DNA of 64,000 nucleotides from Euzebya sp. (GTDB lineage Bacteria; Actinomycetota; Nitriliruptoria; Euzebyales; Euzebyaceae): NCBI RefSeq assembly GCF_964222135.1, contig NZ_CAXQBR010000094.1, positions 62,001-126,000 on the forward strand, read 5' to 3'. Position 1 is the stretch's first letter; each line of letters starts with the position of its first letter. The notes under the pieces were generated by a model. The model did no database searches. It had not been told where the DNA came from and was given only the letters and a program-made list of their open reading frames with translations. Shown one piece after another: positions 32,807-41,166 of the stretch. The position numbers and the translations under genes were made by a program.

Positions 32807-34560
32807 CCGACGCCGGCACCGACGACATCGGGTCGGGGCGCCGACCGCGCGTGCGGGGTCGCAAGCGCGGCATCGCGCTGCTCCTCGTCGCCGTCCTGGT
32901 CGCCGGGGCGAGCGTCGCCGCGAGCCAGCTGACCGACCCCGCCGCCATGACCGCCGCGCCGACGCCCGAGCCCGTGACGGCGGCCACCAGCGGCACCGCC
33001 TACTGCCCGGCCGTGGCCGGGGAGGGCGACACCGCCCAGCTCGAGATCGCCTCGGCCAGCGCGACGGAGCCCTCCGAGATCACCGTCACCCGCTACGTCG
33101 ACGGCCAGCCGATCAGCGACGCGCCCCGCCAGCTGGCGGCCGGGACCAGCGAGGTCCTCGAGATCCCCGACGCCCAACGGGCCGTCCCGTTCGCCATCGA
33201 GTGGCGCGGCGGTCCCGTCGTGGCCCAGCACGCGATCGCCGACGACACCGAGCGCGCCCTCGCCACCTGCGCCACCCAGCCGTCGGACCGCTGGTACCTG
33301 GCGGGCTTCGACACCAACCGCGGGAACACCTCGACCCTCCACCTGTTCAACCCGTTCGGCTCCGACGCCGTCGTCCAGCTGCGCTTCGGCACCCTGGAGG
33401 GGCCCGTCGACCTCGTCATCGCCGACGAGCTCACCGTCCCGGCCGGCGAGGTCGTCAGCCGCGACCTGGCGGAGTTCCGCCCGGAGACCGCCGACCTCGC
33501 CGTGTCGGTCGTGGCCCGCTCCGGCCGGGTCGTCCCGCAGGGCGAGGTCGTGCGCGGCCCCGCCGGGGAGGGGCTCGAGGCCATCACCGGACGGGCCCTC
33601 GTCCCCGCGTCGCCCACCCCCGGCCCGACGCTGCTGCTGCCCGAGGCGCTGGTCGACGACGTCACCGAGAGCTGGGTGACGGTCTACAACCCCGCGGACC
33701 GCCACGCCGCCGTCGAGGTGCAGGTGTCCACCCCGCTCGGTACCGCCTCGACCCTGGCCAGCGAGCTGACCGTCCCGGCGGGCGGCACCGCCCGGATCGA
33801 CCTGGCCGACCTGTCCGCGCTCCCCCGGATGGGGGTGCGGCTCGAGAGCGTCAACGGCATCGGGCTCGTCGCGAGCCGGACGAGCGCCGTCCGGGACGGC
33901 GAGCGGACGGGTGTGACGATCACCCCGGCGGTCGGCACGGCCGACGAGGAGTGGGTCGTGCCGGGGGCGGTGGGCACCGACGCCGTGCTGACGGTCTTCA
34001 ACCCCGGGACGGCGGTGGCGACCGCGACGGTCGAGGTCGCGGGCGACCCCGTCGACGGTGCCGACGGCATCGAGGTGCCCCCGAACGCGCTGGTCGAGGT
34101 GCCGTTGGGTGACGTCGAGGGCGGCGGGGCCGCGCTGGTCACCGCCGACCTGCCCGTCGTGGCCGGCGTGGTGTCGCTCGGCGAGGGCGCCGCGGCCACG
34201 TACTGGTCGGCCACGGGCGTGCCGCTGTCTGAGCTGATCGGCGGCGGTCAGGCCCTGCCCCCGCGCCGCGACCCGTCGCTGTCCTCCCGGCCGGCCGTCT
34301 CGGCGACCGCGACGCCGACGCCGACCCCGGTGCCGGACCGCGGGGGTGAGGGGCAGCTGGACGCCACCCCGACCCCGACGATCATCGGCCCGCCGAGCGA
34401 GACCCCGACCCCCTCACCGGGTGCGGTGCCGCCCGCCGAGACGACCGAGCCCGCGACGACAGAGCCCGCACCGACCGAGACCGGCACCGGCCAGCCCGGT
34501 CCCGACCCGGGCGGCCCCGACGCGGCGCCGACGACGACCGAGGACAGCCTCTTCGGCTGA
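32803..34560 (+). CDS. DUF5719 family membrane-anchored protein
   Basis: This 585-residue protein starts with GTG 32803, overlapping the preceding stop (GTGA). After a basic N-terminus it has one signal-anchor helix (GIALLLVAVLVAGASVAAS). Repeated beta-sandwich units follow, with phrases like GNTSTLHLFNPFGSDA, WVTVYNPADRHAAVEV and DAVLTVFNPGTAVATATV. The last 110 residues are a Pro/Thr/Glu-rich tail, probably wall-spanning. The family is always near the large GT2 and DUF3499 genes in actinobacteria, but its function is not known to me. Two conserved-looking Cys near 67 and 147 may pair. The gene ends with no gap against the convergent gene at 34561. Confidence 0.8.
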   Translation: MTDAGTDDIGSGRRPRVRGRKRGIALLLVAVLVAGASVAASQLTDPAAMTAAPTPEPVTAATSGTAYCPAVAGEGDTAQLEIASASATEPSEITVTRYVDGQPISDAPRQLAAGTSEVLEIPDAQRAVPFAIEWRGGPVVAQHAIADDTERALATCATQPSDRWYLAGFDTNRGNTSTLHLFNPFGSDAVVQLRFGTLEGPVDLVIADELTVPAGEVVSRDLAEFRPETADLAVSVVARSGRVVPQGEVVRGPAGEGLEAITGRALVPASPTPGPTLLLPEALVDDVTESWVTVYNPADRHAAVEVQVSTPLGTASTLASELTVPAGGTARIDLADLSALPRMGVRLESVNGIGLVASRTSAVRDGERTGVTITPAVGTADEEWVVPGAVGTDAVLTVFNPGTAVATATVEVAGDPVDGADGIEVPPNALVEVPLGDVEGGGAALVTADLPVVAGVVSLGEGAAATYWSATGVPLSELIGGGQALPPRRDPSLSSRPAVSATATPTPTPVPDRGGEGQLDATPTPTIIGPPSETPTPSPGAVPPAETTEPATTEPAPTETGTGQPGPDPGGPDAAPTTTEDSLFG

Positions 34561-34956
34561 TCAGTCCGGGTAGGGGGGCTGGCCGAGGGCCTCGCGGATC
34601 GCGCCGGCGACGGCCCGGTGGATCTCGCCGACCAGCTCCACCCGCGTGCTCGCGCGCAGCTCGAGGGGGCGGCGGTGGACGATGAGTCGGGCGCGGCCGC
34701 CAGGCCGTGGGAGGGTGAGGGACGCGAGCCGCACCCCGTCCTCGGGGTGGGCTGGCAGGTCCGGGTCCGGGACGTCGTCCACGACGAGCTCCGCCGCCCG
34801 CACGTGGGGGCGGAGCTCGGTGGGCAGGGCGGCGACCACCTGCTCGACCAGTGCGAGGAACCTGGCGCGGTCGGCGACCCGGAAGCCGCCGGCGGGGCGC
34901 CGGCGCTCGTCGGCGTCGACCCGGGCGACCCGCCCGTGTGGGTCGTGGGGAGCCAT
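34561..34956 (-). CDS. Metallopeptidase-family (minimal MMP-like) protein with degenerate metal site
   Basis: This 131-residue protein matches the small actinobacterial metallopeptidase-like family by context and by RARLIVHRRPLELRASTRVE. The family's HExxx motif appears here as GEIHR in ELVGEIHRAVAGAIREALG, so the usual first His is lost and catalysis is doubtful. The gene is inverted relative to its partners: it converges on DUF5719 and diverges from DUF3499, whereas I recall related loci as co-directional. A TACCCT box seven bases before the ATG suggests a leaderless mRNA. It could also be an unrelated basic protein; the family call is moderate. Confidence 0.6.
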   Translation of the reverse strand: MAPHDPHGRVARVDADERRRPAGGFRVADRARFLALVEQVVAALPTELRPHVRAAELVVDDVPDPDLPAHPEDGVRLASLTLPRPGGRARLIVHRRPLELRASTRVELVGEIHRAVAGAIREALGQPPYPD

Positions 34957-34963
34957 CGGCGGG

Positions 34964-34969
34964 AGGGTA
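34964..34969 (-). promoter_or_regulatory. TACCCT -10 box, leaderless type
   Basis: TACCCT on the minus strand lies seven bases before the ATG of the metallopeptidase-like gene. Confidence 0.35.
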
Positions 34970-35005
34970 GCGCCGCAAATGCGCGGCGTGACGCGCGTCC
35001 TCCCG

Positions 35006-35011
35006 TACGGT
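35006..35011 (+). promoter_or_regulatory. TACGGT -10 box, leaderless type
   Basis: TACGGT lies six bases before the ATG of the DUF3499 gene, and no Shine-Dalgarno sequence is present. Confidence 0.4.
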
Positions 35012-35017
35012 CAGGAC

Positions 35018-35797
35018 ATGGCCGACATGCGTTCGTGCATCAAGACGGGGTGTCGATGGCCTGCCGCCGCGACCTTGTCCTACCGGTACGCCACCGCCGA
35101 GGTGTGGCTGTCGGACCTGGCCGACGACCACCCCTCGACCCACGACCTGTGCCCGCACCACGCCGATTCGATGACGGTCCCGCGCGGGTGGGCCCTGGTC
35201 GACGACCGCCGCCCGGTCGAGGCCGTCCACGAACCCTCCGCCGCCGAGATCGTCGAGCGCGTCGCCACCCTCCGGGGCAGCGTCGACCGCATGCTGGAGG
35301 CTGAGGCCGAGCGCCCGCAGGAGCGCGCGTCGCGCTACAGCCGGCTGCTCGCCGACCTGCCGACCTACGACCCGCCGGCGGAGGACCAGGGCGCGGACGA
35401 CGCCGGCGACCACGTCGTCGGGTCCGGCCGGCACGCGCTGGTCGGCGTCGGCCTGTCCCACGAGATCGCCCCCGTGTCCGCCGACATGGCGGTGGTCCGC
35501 TCGGTGCTGGGTCGCCAGCGGTCCGCCACCCGCCCCGCCGGGGAGGACGCGTCGGCCGACCACGCCGATGACGTCGAGGTGGTCGAGGTCGACCTGTCCG
35601 ACGGCGAGCCGTCCGACCGGGTCGAGTCCGACCGCGAGCCGTCAGACCGGGTGGAGGAGCCGCCCGCCCCGTCGGTGCCCCAGGTCCGCGGCGCCGTCGT
35701 CCTGCCCCTCCCCTTCATGTCCGAGTTCGCCCCCGAACCCGGCCCGGCAGCCGACGACGCGCGCGAGCGCGCGCGCGAGCGCGACCGGGAGGGCTGA
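35018..35797 (+). CDS. DUF3499 family protein with acidic C-terminal tail
   Basis: This 259-residue protein opens with the family core MRSCIKTGCRWPAAATLSYR, then DLCPHHADSMTVPRGW; the Cys/His set looks like a zinc site. DUF3499 proteins are usually about 100-140 residues, so the extra disordered tail rich in Asp, Glu, Ser and Arg is unusual. The role is unknown, but the gene is a constant neighbour of whiB2 and phosphomannomutase in actinobacteria. A second in-frame ATG nine bases downstream is also possible as the start. The DUF6788 gene begins three bases after the stop. Confidence 0.82.
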   Translation: MADMRSCIKTGCRWPAAATLSYRYATAEVWLSDLADDHPSTHDLCPHHADSMTVPRGWALVDDRRPVEAVHEPSAAEIVERVATLRGSVDRMLEAEAERPQERASRYSRLLADLPTYDPPAEDQGADDAGDHVVGSGRHALVGVGLSHEIAPVSADMAVVRSVLGRQRSATRPAGEDASADHADDVEVVEVDLSDGEPSDRVESDREPSDRVEEPPAPSVPQVRGAVVLPLPFMSEFAPEPGPAADDARERARERDREG

Positions 35798-35800
35798 CCG

Positions 35801-36211
35801 GTGGGCCTCCCGCGCGCCCTCGTGGACGAGGTGCGCCGTCTCGACGAGGGCCAGCTCCGCCAGCTCCTCATCCTCGCCCGGGGGTTGCTGCTCGGGTCCG
35901 AGGAGCCGGTCATCGAGGTCAGCGACCTCCCGGGGATGCCGACCGTCCGCTACCGCCAGAAGCGCGTGGCGTGCGGGAAGGCGGCCTGCAGCTCGTGCCC
36001 GCACGGCCCCTACTGGTACGCCCACTGGACCGAGGACGGTCGACGGCGCAGCCGCTACATCGGCGCGGAGCTGCCCGCGGACGTCCGCCGCAAGCTCGAG
36101 GACCTCGACCGGCAGCTGGGGGACGACGGGACCCGGCGCGAGGTCGCAGCGGGCGGCGAGGTGGGGATCGGTGGCGGGAGGCGGCCTGCGCGCCTCCGCC
36201 TGGTCGAGTGA
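35801..36211 (+). CDS. DUF6788-like small zinc-motif protein
   Basis: This 136-residue protein starts with GTG. Its centre carries RVACGKAACSSCPHGPYWYA and then RRRSRYIGAELPA. That CGKxxC-x2-C-HGPYWY pattern is typical of small proteins often found beside mobile elements or recombinases, although no recombinase is visible here. The N-terminal 50 residues look helical. The C-terminus is Gly/Arg-rich and probably disordered. Its stop codon lies in the first unit of a 14-bp tandem repeat. Confidence 0.7.
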   Translation: MGLPRALVDEVRRLDEGQLRQLLILARGLLLGSEEPVIEVSDLPGMPTVRYRQKRVACGKAACSSCPHGPYWYAHWTEDGRRRSRYIGAELPADVRRKLEDLDRQLGDDGTRREVAAGGEVGIGGGRRPARLRLVE

Positions 36212-36255
36212 CACTGGTCGAGTGACGCTGGTCGAGTGACGCTGGTCGAGTGACC
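36200..36255. repeat. Four tandem copies of a 14-bp unit carrying TGA
   Basis: CTGGTCGAGTGACR/C units lie at 36200-36213, 36214-36227, 36228-36241 and 36242-36255, differing only in the last base. The unit length is not a multiple of three, so the TGA appears in all three frames over three units. The first TGA is the DUF6788 stop. Confidence 0.9.
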
Positions 36256-36389
36256 CGCGCGGACTAGCCATCTCGCACCCGCCGAAATGGTTCCTCTGGG
36301 TCATGGCCGCGGTACGGAGGGTGACCGATCGTAGTGATGAGCGCTCCCACGGAGGGGAGCCCCGACGTCGCCACGAAGGTGATCTCCCG

Positions 36390-36572
36390 ATGGCTCAGTC
36401 CGTCACGTGCCCCAACTGCCGCTCTGACGACCTGCTCGTCGTGCGCCTGTCCCCGAAGGACACCCCGATGCGGTTCCACACCTGCCGCCACTGCGAGCAC
36501 CGGTGGTGGGAGGACATCGTCGAGGGCACCGACGTCGCCCTCACCGCCGTCCTCGCCCACATCGCGGGGTAG
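36390..36572 (+). CDS. Small zinc-ribbon protein
   Basis: This 60-residue protein consists mainly of a zinc ribbon: CPNCRSDDLLVVRLSPKDTP, then CRHCEHRWWED. The Cys4 arrangement resembles the TFIIS/RPB9-type ribbon found in archaeal and bacterial accessory proteins. Its role is unknown; nucleic acid or protein binding is the usual guess. ATG 36390 follows GAAGGTGA. An earlier in-frame ATG at 36303 would add an Arg/Glu-rich stretch without family support. Confidence 0.7.
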   Translation: MAQSVTCPNCRSDDLLVVRLSPKDTPMRFHTCRHCEHRWWEDIVEGTDVALTAVLAHIAG

Positions 36573-36587
36573 CGGCGGCGCGAGCCG

Positions 36588-38240
36588 TCAGGGCACCAGC
36601 TTGCCCGGGTTGAGGATGCCGGTCGGATCGACGGCGTCCTTCAGCGCGCGCAGCAGCGACACGCCGACGTCCCCGACCTCTGCGGTCATGTAGGGACGGT
36701 GGTCGGTCCCGACCGCGTGGTGGTGGGTGATCGTCCCGCCCGCCGCGAGGATCGCCTCGCTGGCCGCGGCCTTGGCGGCGCGCCACTGCGCGAGCTCGTC
36801 GCCCTGGTCCTGGCGCGCGATCCAGGTGTAGTAGAGCGAGCAGCCCGACGGGTAGACGTGGCTGATGTGGCACAGCACGAGCGGCGGGGTGCCGCGATCG
36901 CCGAGGGCGTCGTGCAGCGCCCGGCGCACGGCGCCGTACAGCCGGGGGATGGCCGACCAGGTCGTCGCGGTCTCGAGCGTCTCGACCATGACCCCGCGGT
37001 CCATCAGCTCGTCGCGCAGGTACGGCCCGTCGAAGCGGCCGTGCGCCCACGCGTCACCGGGCCGGGTGCCCAGCCGCAGGGTCTCGTGGCCGCGGAGCAC
37101 ACGGGCCGCCGCCGCCCGGCCGAGCGCGACCGACGCGCGTGACCCGTCCCAACCCAGGATCAGCAGGCACCCCTCGCCGTAGCCGCGCAGCGACAGGTAG
37201 CCCCGCAGCGCCGTGCCCTTCACCCCCTCGGTCTGCTGCACGAACGTCCGGGTCTCGTCCACGTCGGACAGGCGGCACACGTCCGGGGCGACGCCGGCCT
37301 GCACCAGCTCCCGCAGGATCGCCGCGCCCTCGGTGAACGAGCGGACCGCGTGGGCCTCGTACACCTCCACCTCGGGGGCGTGGTGGATGCGCAGGGTGGC
37401 CTCGGTGATCACGCCGAGGAGCCCCTCGGAGCCGACCACCACCTGTCGGAGGTCCGGGCCGGCGGCGGTGGCGGGCGAGACGCCCGCGGACAGCTCGCCG
37501 ATCGGCGTGGCGACCCGGACGGCGTGGACGAGCTGGTCGATGCGCCCGTGCCCGGTGGACGCCTGCCCCGCAGAGCGGGTGGCGACGTAGCCGCCGATCG
37601 AGGCGTAGGCGTAGCTCTGGGGGAAGTGGCCGAGGGAGTAGCCGCGACGGCGCAGCTCGGCCTCCGCCTCGGGCCCGCGGATGCCAGGCTCGAAGGTCGC
37701 CAGCAGCGACTCCTCGTCCAGGGTGACCAGCCGGTCCATCCGCGCGAGGTCGAGCGCGATCAGCGAGTCGAACCCGCCCCGCTCAGGCTCGACCCCGCCG
37801 ACCACGCTCGTCCCCCCGCCGAAGGGCACCACGGCGACGCCGCGCTCGGCGGCGACGGCGAGGACGGCCGCGACCTCCTCGTGCGACCCCGGCAGCACGA
37901 CCGCGTCCGGGGCGGCGACGGCGTCCCCCTGGCGTCGCCGGAACAGGTCGGGGTAGCTCTTGCCGCCGGCGTGGCGGACCCGGGTCAGGTGGTCGTCGAG
38001 GACCCGATCGGGACCGACGATCGCCTCGAGGGCGCGTCGGTCGTCGTCGGACAGCGCCGAGGGGCCGACCCGCACCTCCTCGAGCGGCACCGGTGGGGTG
38101 TGCCGGTCGAGCGGCCCGATCTCCTGGGCCAGGAGCGCCTCCGCCCGGGGCGACAGGCCGGGTCGGCGCGTGGGGTCGCCCCAGCCGTGCCAGATCATCG
38201 GCGTGGTGGGGGCGGTGATGAGGGTGGACGACTCGTGCAT
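36588..38240 (-). CDS. FAD-linked oxidase related to alkyl-DHAP synthase
   Basis: This 550-residue flavoprotein has the FAD loop VVPFGGGTSVVGGVE, then GQASTGHGRID, CHISHVYPSGCSLYYTWIA and THHHAVGTDHRPYM, which parallel alkyl-dihydroxyacetonephosphate synthase (AGPS). In ether-lipid synthesis AGPS replaces the acyl group of acyl-DHAP with a fatty alcohol. Bacterial relatives are often listed only as FAD-binding oxidases, so substrate identity is open. The divergent neighbours are a TetR regulator and a GlpD-type glycerol-3-phosphate dehydrogenase, which makes DHAP; this supports a glycerol-phosphate-linked role. The gap to the TetR gene is 25 bases, so both probably share control by that regulator. 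Confidence 0.85.
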   Translation of the reverse strand: MHESSTLITAPTTPMIWHGWGDPTRRPGLSPRAEALLAQEIGPLDRHTPPVPLEEVRVGPSALSDDDRRALEAIVGPDRVLDDHLTRVRHAGGKSYPDLFRRRQGDAVAAPDAVVLPGSHEEVAAVLAVAAERGVAVVPFGGGTSVVGGVEPERGGFDSLIALDLARMDRLVTLDEESLLATFEPGIRGPEAEAELRRRGYSLGHFPQSYAYASIGGYVATRSAGQASTGHGRIDQLVHAVRVATPIGELSAGVSPATAAGPDLRQVVVGSEGLLGVITEATLRIHHAPEVEVYEAHAVRSFTEGAAILRELVQAGVAPDVCRLSDVDETRTFVQQTEGVKGTALRGYLSLRGYGEGCLLILGWDGSRASVALGRAAAARVLRGHETLRLGTRPGDAWAHGRFDGPYLRDELMDRGVMVETLETATTWSAIPRLYGAVRRALHDALGDRGTPPLVLCHISHVYPSGCSLYYTWIARQDQGDELAQWRAAKAAASEAILAAGGTITHHHAVGTDHRPYMTAEVGDVGVSLLRALKDAVDPTGILNPGKLVP

Positions 38241-38265
38241 GCTCGCGCTACTTTGACATCTGGAT

Positions 38266-38838
38266 ATGAAACGTACAAGTGTCGATCAGGTCCTGGACGC
38301 CACCAGGGCGGCCGTCCTCGACCTCGGCGTGCGCCGCACCACCTTCGCGGAGGTCGCGCGGCGAGCCGGGGTGTCCCGCGCGACGTTGTACACCCACTAC
38401 CCCGACGTGGAGGCGGCCGTCACGGCCGTCCTCACCCGCGAGCTCGGCGCGGTCCTGGCCGCTGCGCGGGGTCCCGCCGGGTCCGCCCCGCACGCGCGCG
38501 CCCGCCTGGTCGGCACCATCCGCCGGGCCGTCACCGCCCTGGTCGGCGACCCGCTGCTCGCGAAGGCGCTCGCGGTGGACGCCGACACGCTCGTGCCCTA
38601 CGTGGTGTCGCGCTTCGGCGCGGTGCAGCGGATCGCCCTGGACCTCGTCGTGGAGGGCGTCCGGGCGGGCCACGAGGACGGGTCGGTGCGGCACGGCGAC
38701 CCCGGCGTCCTGGGCCTCACCGTGGTGCTGGCCGTGCAGTCGCTGGTGCTGGCCCAGCGCGTCCCGGAGGTGGCTGCGGTGGGGGAGGGGTTGGCCGACG
38801 CCCTCGCCGACGTGGTCGACCGGGGCCTATCCCCGTGA
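38266..38838 (+). CDS. TetR-family regulator
   Basis: This 190-residue protein has an N-terminal helix-turn-helix, FAEVARRAGVSRATLYTHYP (about 26-45), and an all-helical ligand-binding domain. It is divergent from the FAD oxidase and overlaps glpD by four bases (GTGA). It therefore probably represses both, responding to a lipid or glycerol-phosphate-type ligand; this is inferred from position. The 25-base divergent gap is very short, so any operator must overlap the start regions. No long palindrome is evident there. Confidence 0.9.
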   Translation: MKRTSVDQVLDATRAAVLDLGVRRTTFAEVARRAGVSRATLYTHYPDVEAAVTAVLTRELGAVLAAARGPAGSAPHARARLVGTIRRAVTALVGDPLLAKALAVDADTLVPYVVSRFGAVQRIALDLVVEGVRAGHEDGSVRHGDPGVLGLTVVLAVQSLVLAQRVPEVAAVGEGLADALADVVDRGLSP

Positions 38839-40412
38839 GCGCGTCAGCGGTCAGGGGACCGGGCGGGGGGCGGGACGTCCCGTCGGCCCTCACCGCGGTG
38901 CGGCGGCGGCGGGAGCTCGAGCGCCTGGCGGAGGGGTGGCGCCCGGACCTGCTCGTCGTCGGCGCCGGGTTCACCGGCGCGGGGATCGCCCTCGACGCCG
39001 CGCTGCGGGGCCTGTCGGTCGCCGTGGTCGACCGGGCGGACCTGGCGAGCGGGACGTCGCGGTGGTCCTCCAAGCTCGTCCACGGCGGGCTTCGCTACCT
39101 CGCCGGGGGCGACCTCGCGCTGGCGCGGGAGTCGGCCCTCGAACGCGGGGTGCTGATGGAGCGCGTCGCACCGCACCTGGTGCGTCCGCTGCCGTTCGTC
39201 ACGCCGCTGAACGCCGGGATGCCGCCGGTCAGCGGCGCGCTGGCCGGACTCGGCTACCTGGCCGGGAACGCGCTGCGGCTGTCGGCCGGGACCAGTGGGC
39301 TGACGCTCCCCGGCCCCCGGCTCGTCGGCCCCCGCCGTGCGCGGGCGATGGTCCCCGCGATCGGGCGCCCCGCCCTGCGCGGCGCCTGGGTCAACACCGA
39401 CGGGCAGCTGGTGGACGACGTCCGGGCGGTGGTCGCGATCGCCCGGACCGCCGCGGCCTTCGGCGCCGCCGTCCTGCCGCACGTCGCCGTGACCGCCGTC
39501 GGCGCGGACCGGGCCGACCTGGTCGACGCCCGCACCGGTGAGGGGTTCGAGGCCCGGGCCGGCCGGGTGGTCGTCGCTGCGGGCGCGTGGTCGGACGCCC
39601 TCGACGACCGGGTCGTGCTGCGCCCCTCGAAGGGGGTGCACCTGGTGCTCGACGGGGCGGCGCTCGGCCACCCCACGGCCGCGGTCGCCGCCCCCGTGCC
39701 GGGTCACCTCAGCCGGTTCGTCTTCGCGCTGCCCCAGCTCGACGGGCGGGTCTACCTCGGCCTGACCGACGACCCCGTCAGCGGGGCGGTGCCGGACGAG
39801 GCGCCGGTGCTGGATGCGGAGCGGGACTTCCTGCTCGACGCGATCAGCCGGGTCCTCGACCGCCCCCTCACCCCCTCGGACGTGGTCGGCGGCTACGCCG
39901 GCTACCGGCCGCTGGTGGCGGGGGGCGAGGGTGCGGCGCCAGCGGCCACCGCGGACCTGTCCCGCGCCCACCTCGTGCTCGACGACCCCGACGGGCCGAT
40001 CACCATCGTCGGGGGGAAGCTCACGACGTACCGGCGGATGGCCGCCGACGTCGTCGACCGGGTGAGCGATCGGCCCTGCACGACCGACCGCCAGCCCCTG
40101 GTCGGCGCGCTGCCCCGCCGCCGGCTCCCGGACGTGCCCGCGCGGCCCTGGCTGGTTGCCCGCTACGGCGGTGAGGCGCCGGACCTCGAGGCCCTCATCG
40201 CCGCCGACCCCTGGCTCGCCGGCCCCGTCGTCGACGGCCTGCCCCACCTCCGCGTCGAGCTGGCCTTCGCCGTGCGCCGCGAGGGCGCCACGTCCGTCGC
40301 CGACCTCCTCGACCGCCGCACCCGGATCGGCCTGGTCGCGAGCGACCGTGACGCCGCCGTCCCGATCGCCGAGGAGGTCCTGGCGCGCACCCCACCGCTT
40401 CGCACGGATTGA
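38835..40412 (+). CDS. glpD: FAD-dependent glycerol-3-phosphate dehydrogenase
   Basis: This 525-residue flavoenzyme starts with GTG 38835. The dinucleotide-binding motif DLLVVGAGFTGAGIALDAAL lies near residues 37-56 and the family motif SSKLVHGGLRYLAGGD follows. Later motifs are AWVNTDGQLVDD, RPSKGVHLVLD and GGKLTTYRRMA, all typical of GlpD. It oxidises sn-glycerol 3-phosphate to DHAP and feeds electrons to the quinone pool at the membrane. Its coupling to the TetR gene and closeness to the AGPS-like gene suggest a glycerolipid rather than general glycerol role. Confidence 0.92.
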   Translation: MSASAVRGPGGGRDVPSALTAVRRRRELERLAEGWRPDLLVVGAGFTGAGIALDAALRGLSVAVVDRADLASGTSRWSSKLVHGGLRYLAGGDLALARESALERGVLMERVAPHLVRPLPFVTPLNAGMPPVSGALAGLGYLAGNALRLSAGTSGLTLPGPRLVGPRRARAMVPAIGRPALRGAWVNTDGQLVDDVRAVVAIARTAAAFGAAVLPHVAVTAVGADRADLVDARTGEGFEARAGRVVVAAGAWSDALDDRVVLRPSKGVHLVLDGAALGHPTAAVAAPVPGHLSRFVFALPQLDGRVYLGLTDDPVSGAVPDEAPVLDAERDFLLDAISRVLDRPLTPSDVVGGYAGYRPLVAGGEGAAPAATADLSRAHLVLDDPDGPITIVGGKLTTYRRMAADVVDRVSDRPCTTDRQPLVGALPRRRLPDVPARPWLVARYGGEAPDLEALIAADPWLAGPVVDGLPHLRVELAFAVRREGATSVADLLDRRTRIGLVASDRDAAVPIAEEVLARTPPLRTD

Positions 40413-40501
40413 CCACTGACGACCGGTGGGGACCGCGCCGTCGTGGTCGATCCGTGCGGGAGGGAGCGGGGACGTGCGCTCGAGCGCCCCACCGTGTTCG
40501 C

Positions 40502-41146
40502 TCAGCGGACGGCGTGTGGTCGATCTGTGGGGGAGGAGGGGGCAGGACGCCGTGACAGGAGCCACGTCGTGGGGGCATCTACGCCGAACCCCCAGCCCCG
40601 GCCCAGGTCGATCCGGTGATCCACGTCGAAGCCCCGCCGCTGGTACCACCCGACGGCGTGGGGGTTCGCGGTCTCCAGGGTGAGGGGTCCCCGTCCCTCC
40701 CCCTCCGCATCGACGTGTGCCACGACCGCGTCCAGCAGCGCGGTGCCCAGCCCGCGTCCCTGGGCGTCCGGGTGGACCGCCAGCGTGTGGAGGACCCAGC
40801 AGGGTTGGGGGTGGCGGTGGCGCTCCAGCACCGCGTCGGCGTCCAGCGCCGGTCCGATCCGGCGGCCGTGCAGGGCGATGACCTCCGCGCCCACCTCTGC
40901 CGAGGGGCGGGCGGCCACACCCGGCGGGACGAGGATCGCCACCCCGTCCACCGGGTCCCCGGCGACCAGCACCCGGCTGTGGGCGAACGCGACGGTGCGC
41001 AGGTACAGGCTGAACAGCGACCGGGCGGCCCCGCGGTCCGGCAGGGTCCAGCTCAGCCACGGGTCCTCGGCGTAGGCGGCGTCGAGCACGTCCACCAGTC
41101 GACGCCCGCCGGTGGACACCGATCGGACACCGACGTCGCCACGCAC
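40502..41146 (-). CDS. GNAT-family N-acetyltransferase
   Basis: This 214-residue protein has the GNAT acetyl-CoA site: LHTLAVHPDAQGRGLGTALL followed by NPHAVGWYQRRGFDVD. The N-terminal third is less conserved, and the substrate cannot be deduced. It starts with GTG 41146, seven bases after a CAGGCT box whose complement is the -10 box of the divergent phosphomannomutase gene. The 89 bases between its stop and glpD hold nothing recognisable. Confidence 0.85.
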   Translation of the reverse strand: MRGDVGVRSVSTGGRRLVDVLDAAYAEDPWLSWTLPDRGAARSLFSLYLRTVAFAHSRVLVAGDPVDGVAILVPPGVAARPSAEVGAEVIALHGRRIGPALDADAVLERHRHPQPCWVLHTLAVHPDAQGRGLGTALLDAVVAHVDAEGEGRGPLTLETANPHAVGWYQRRGFDVDHRIDLGRGWGFGVDAPTTWLLSRRPAPSSPTDRPHAVR

Positions 41147-41152
41147 ATCCCC

Positions 41153-41159
41153 TAGCCTG
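41153..41159. promoter_or_regulatory. Overlapping divergent -10 boxes
   Basis: The plus strand reads TAGCCT (41153-41158), eight bases before ATG 41167. The minus strand reads CAGGCT (41159-41154), seven bases before GTG 41146. Both genes would be leaderless and compete for the same few bases. Confidence 0.45.
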
Positions 41160-41166
41160 TCGCGCG

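Noticed and set aside
35801-36255. Mobile element suggested by the DUF6788-like protein and tandem repeat
   Set aside because: No transposase, recombinase, terminal inverted repeats or target duplication is visible around it.
38253-38258. Consensus TTGACA -35 hexamer between the FAD oxidase and TetR genes
   Set aside because: A -10 at normal spacing would lie inside the TetR coding region, which has no suitable later start codon, so this is probably chance.
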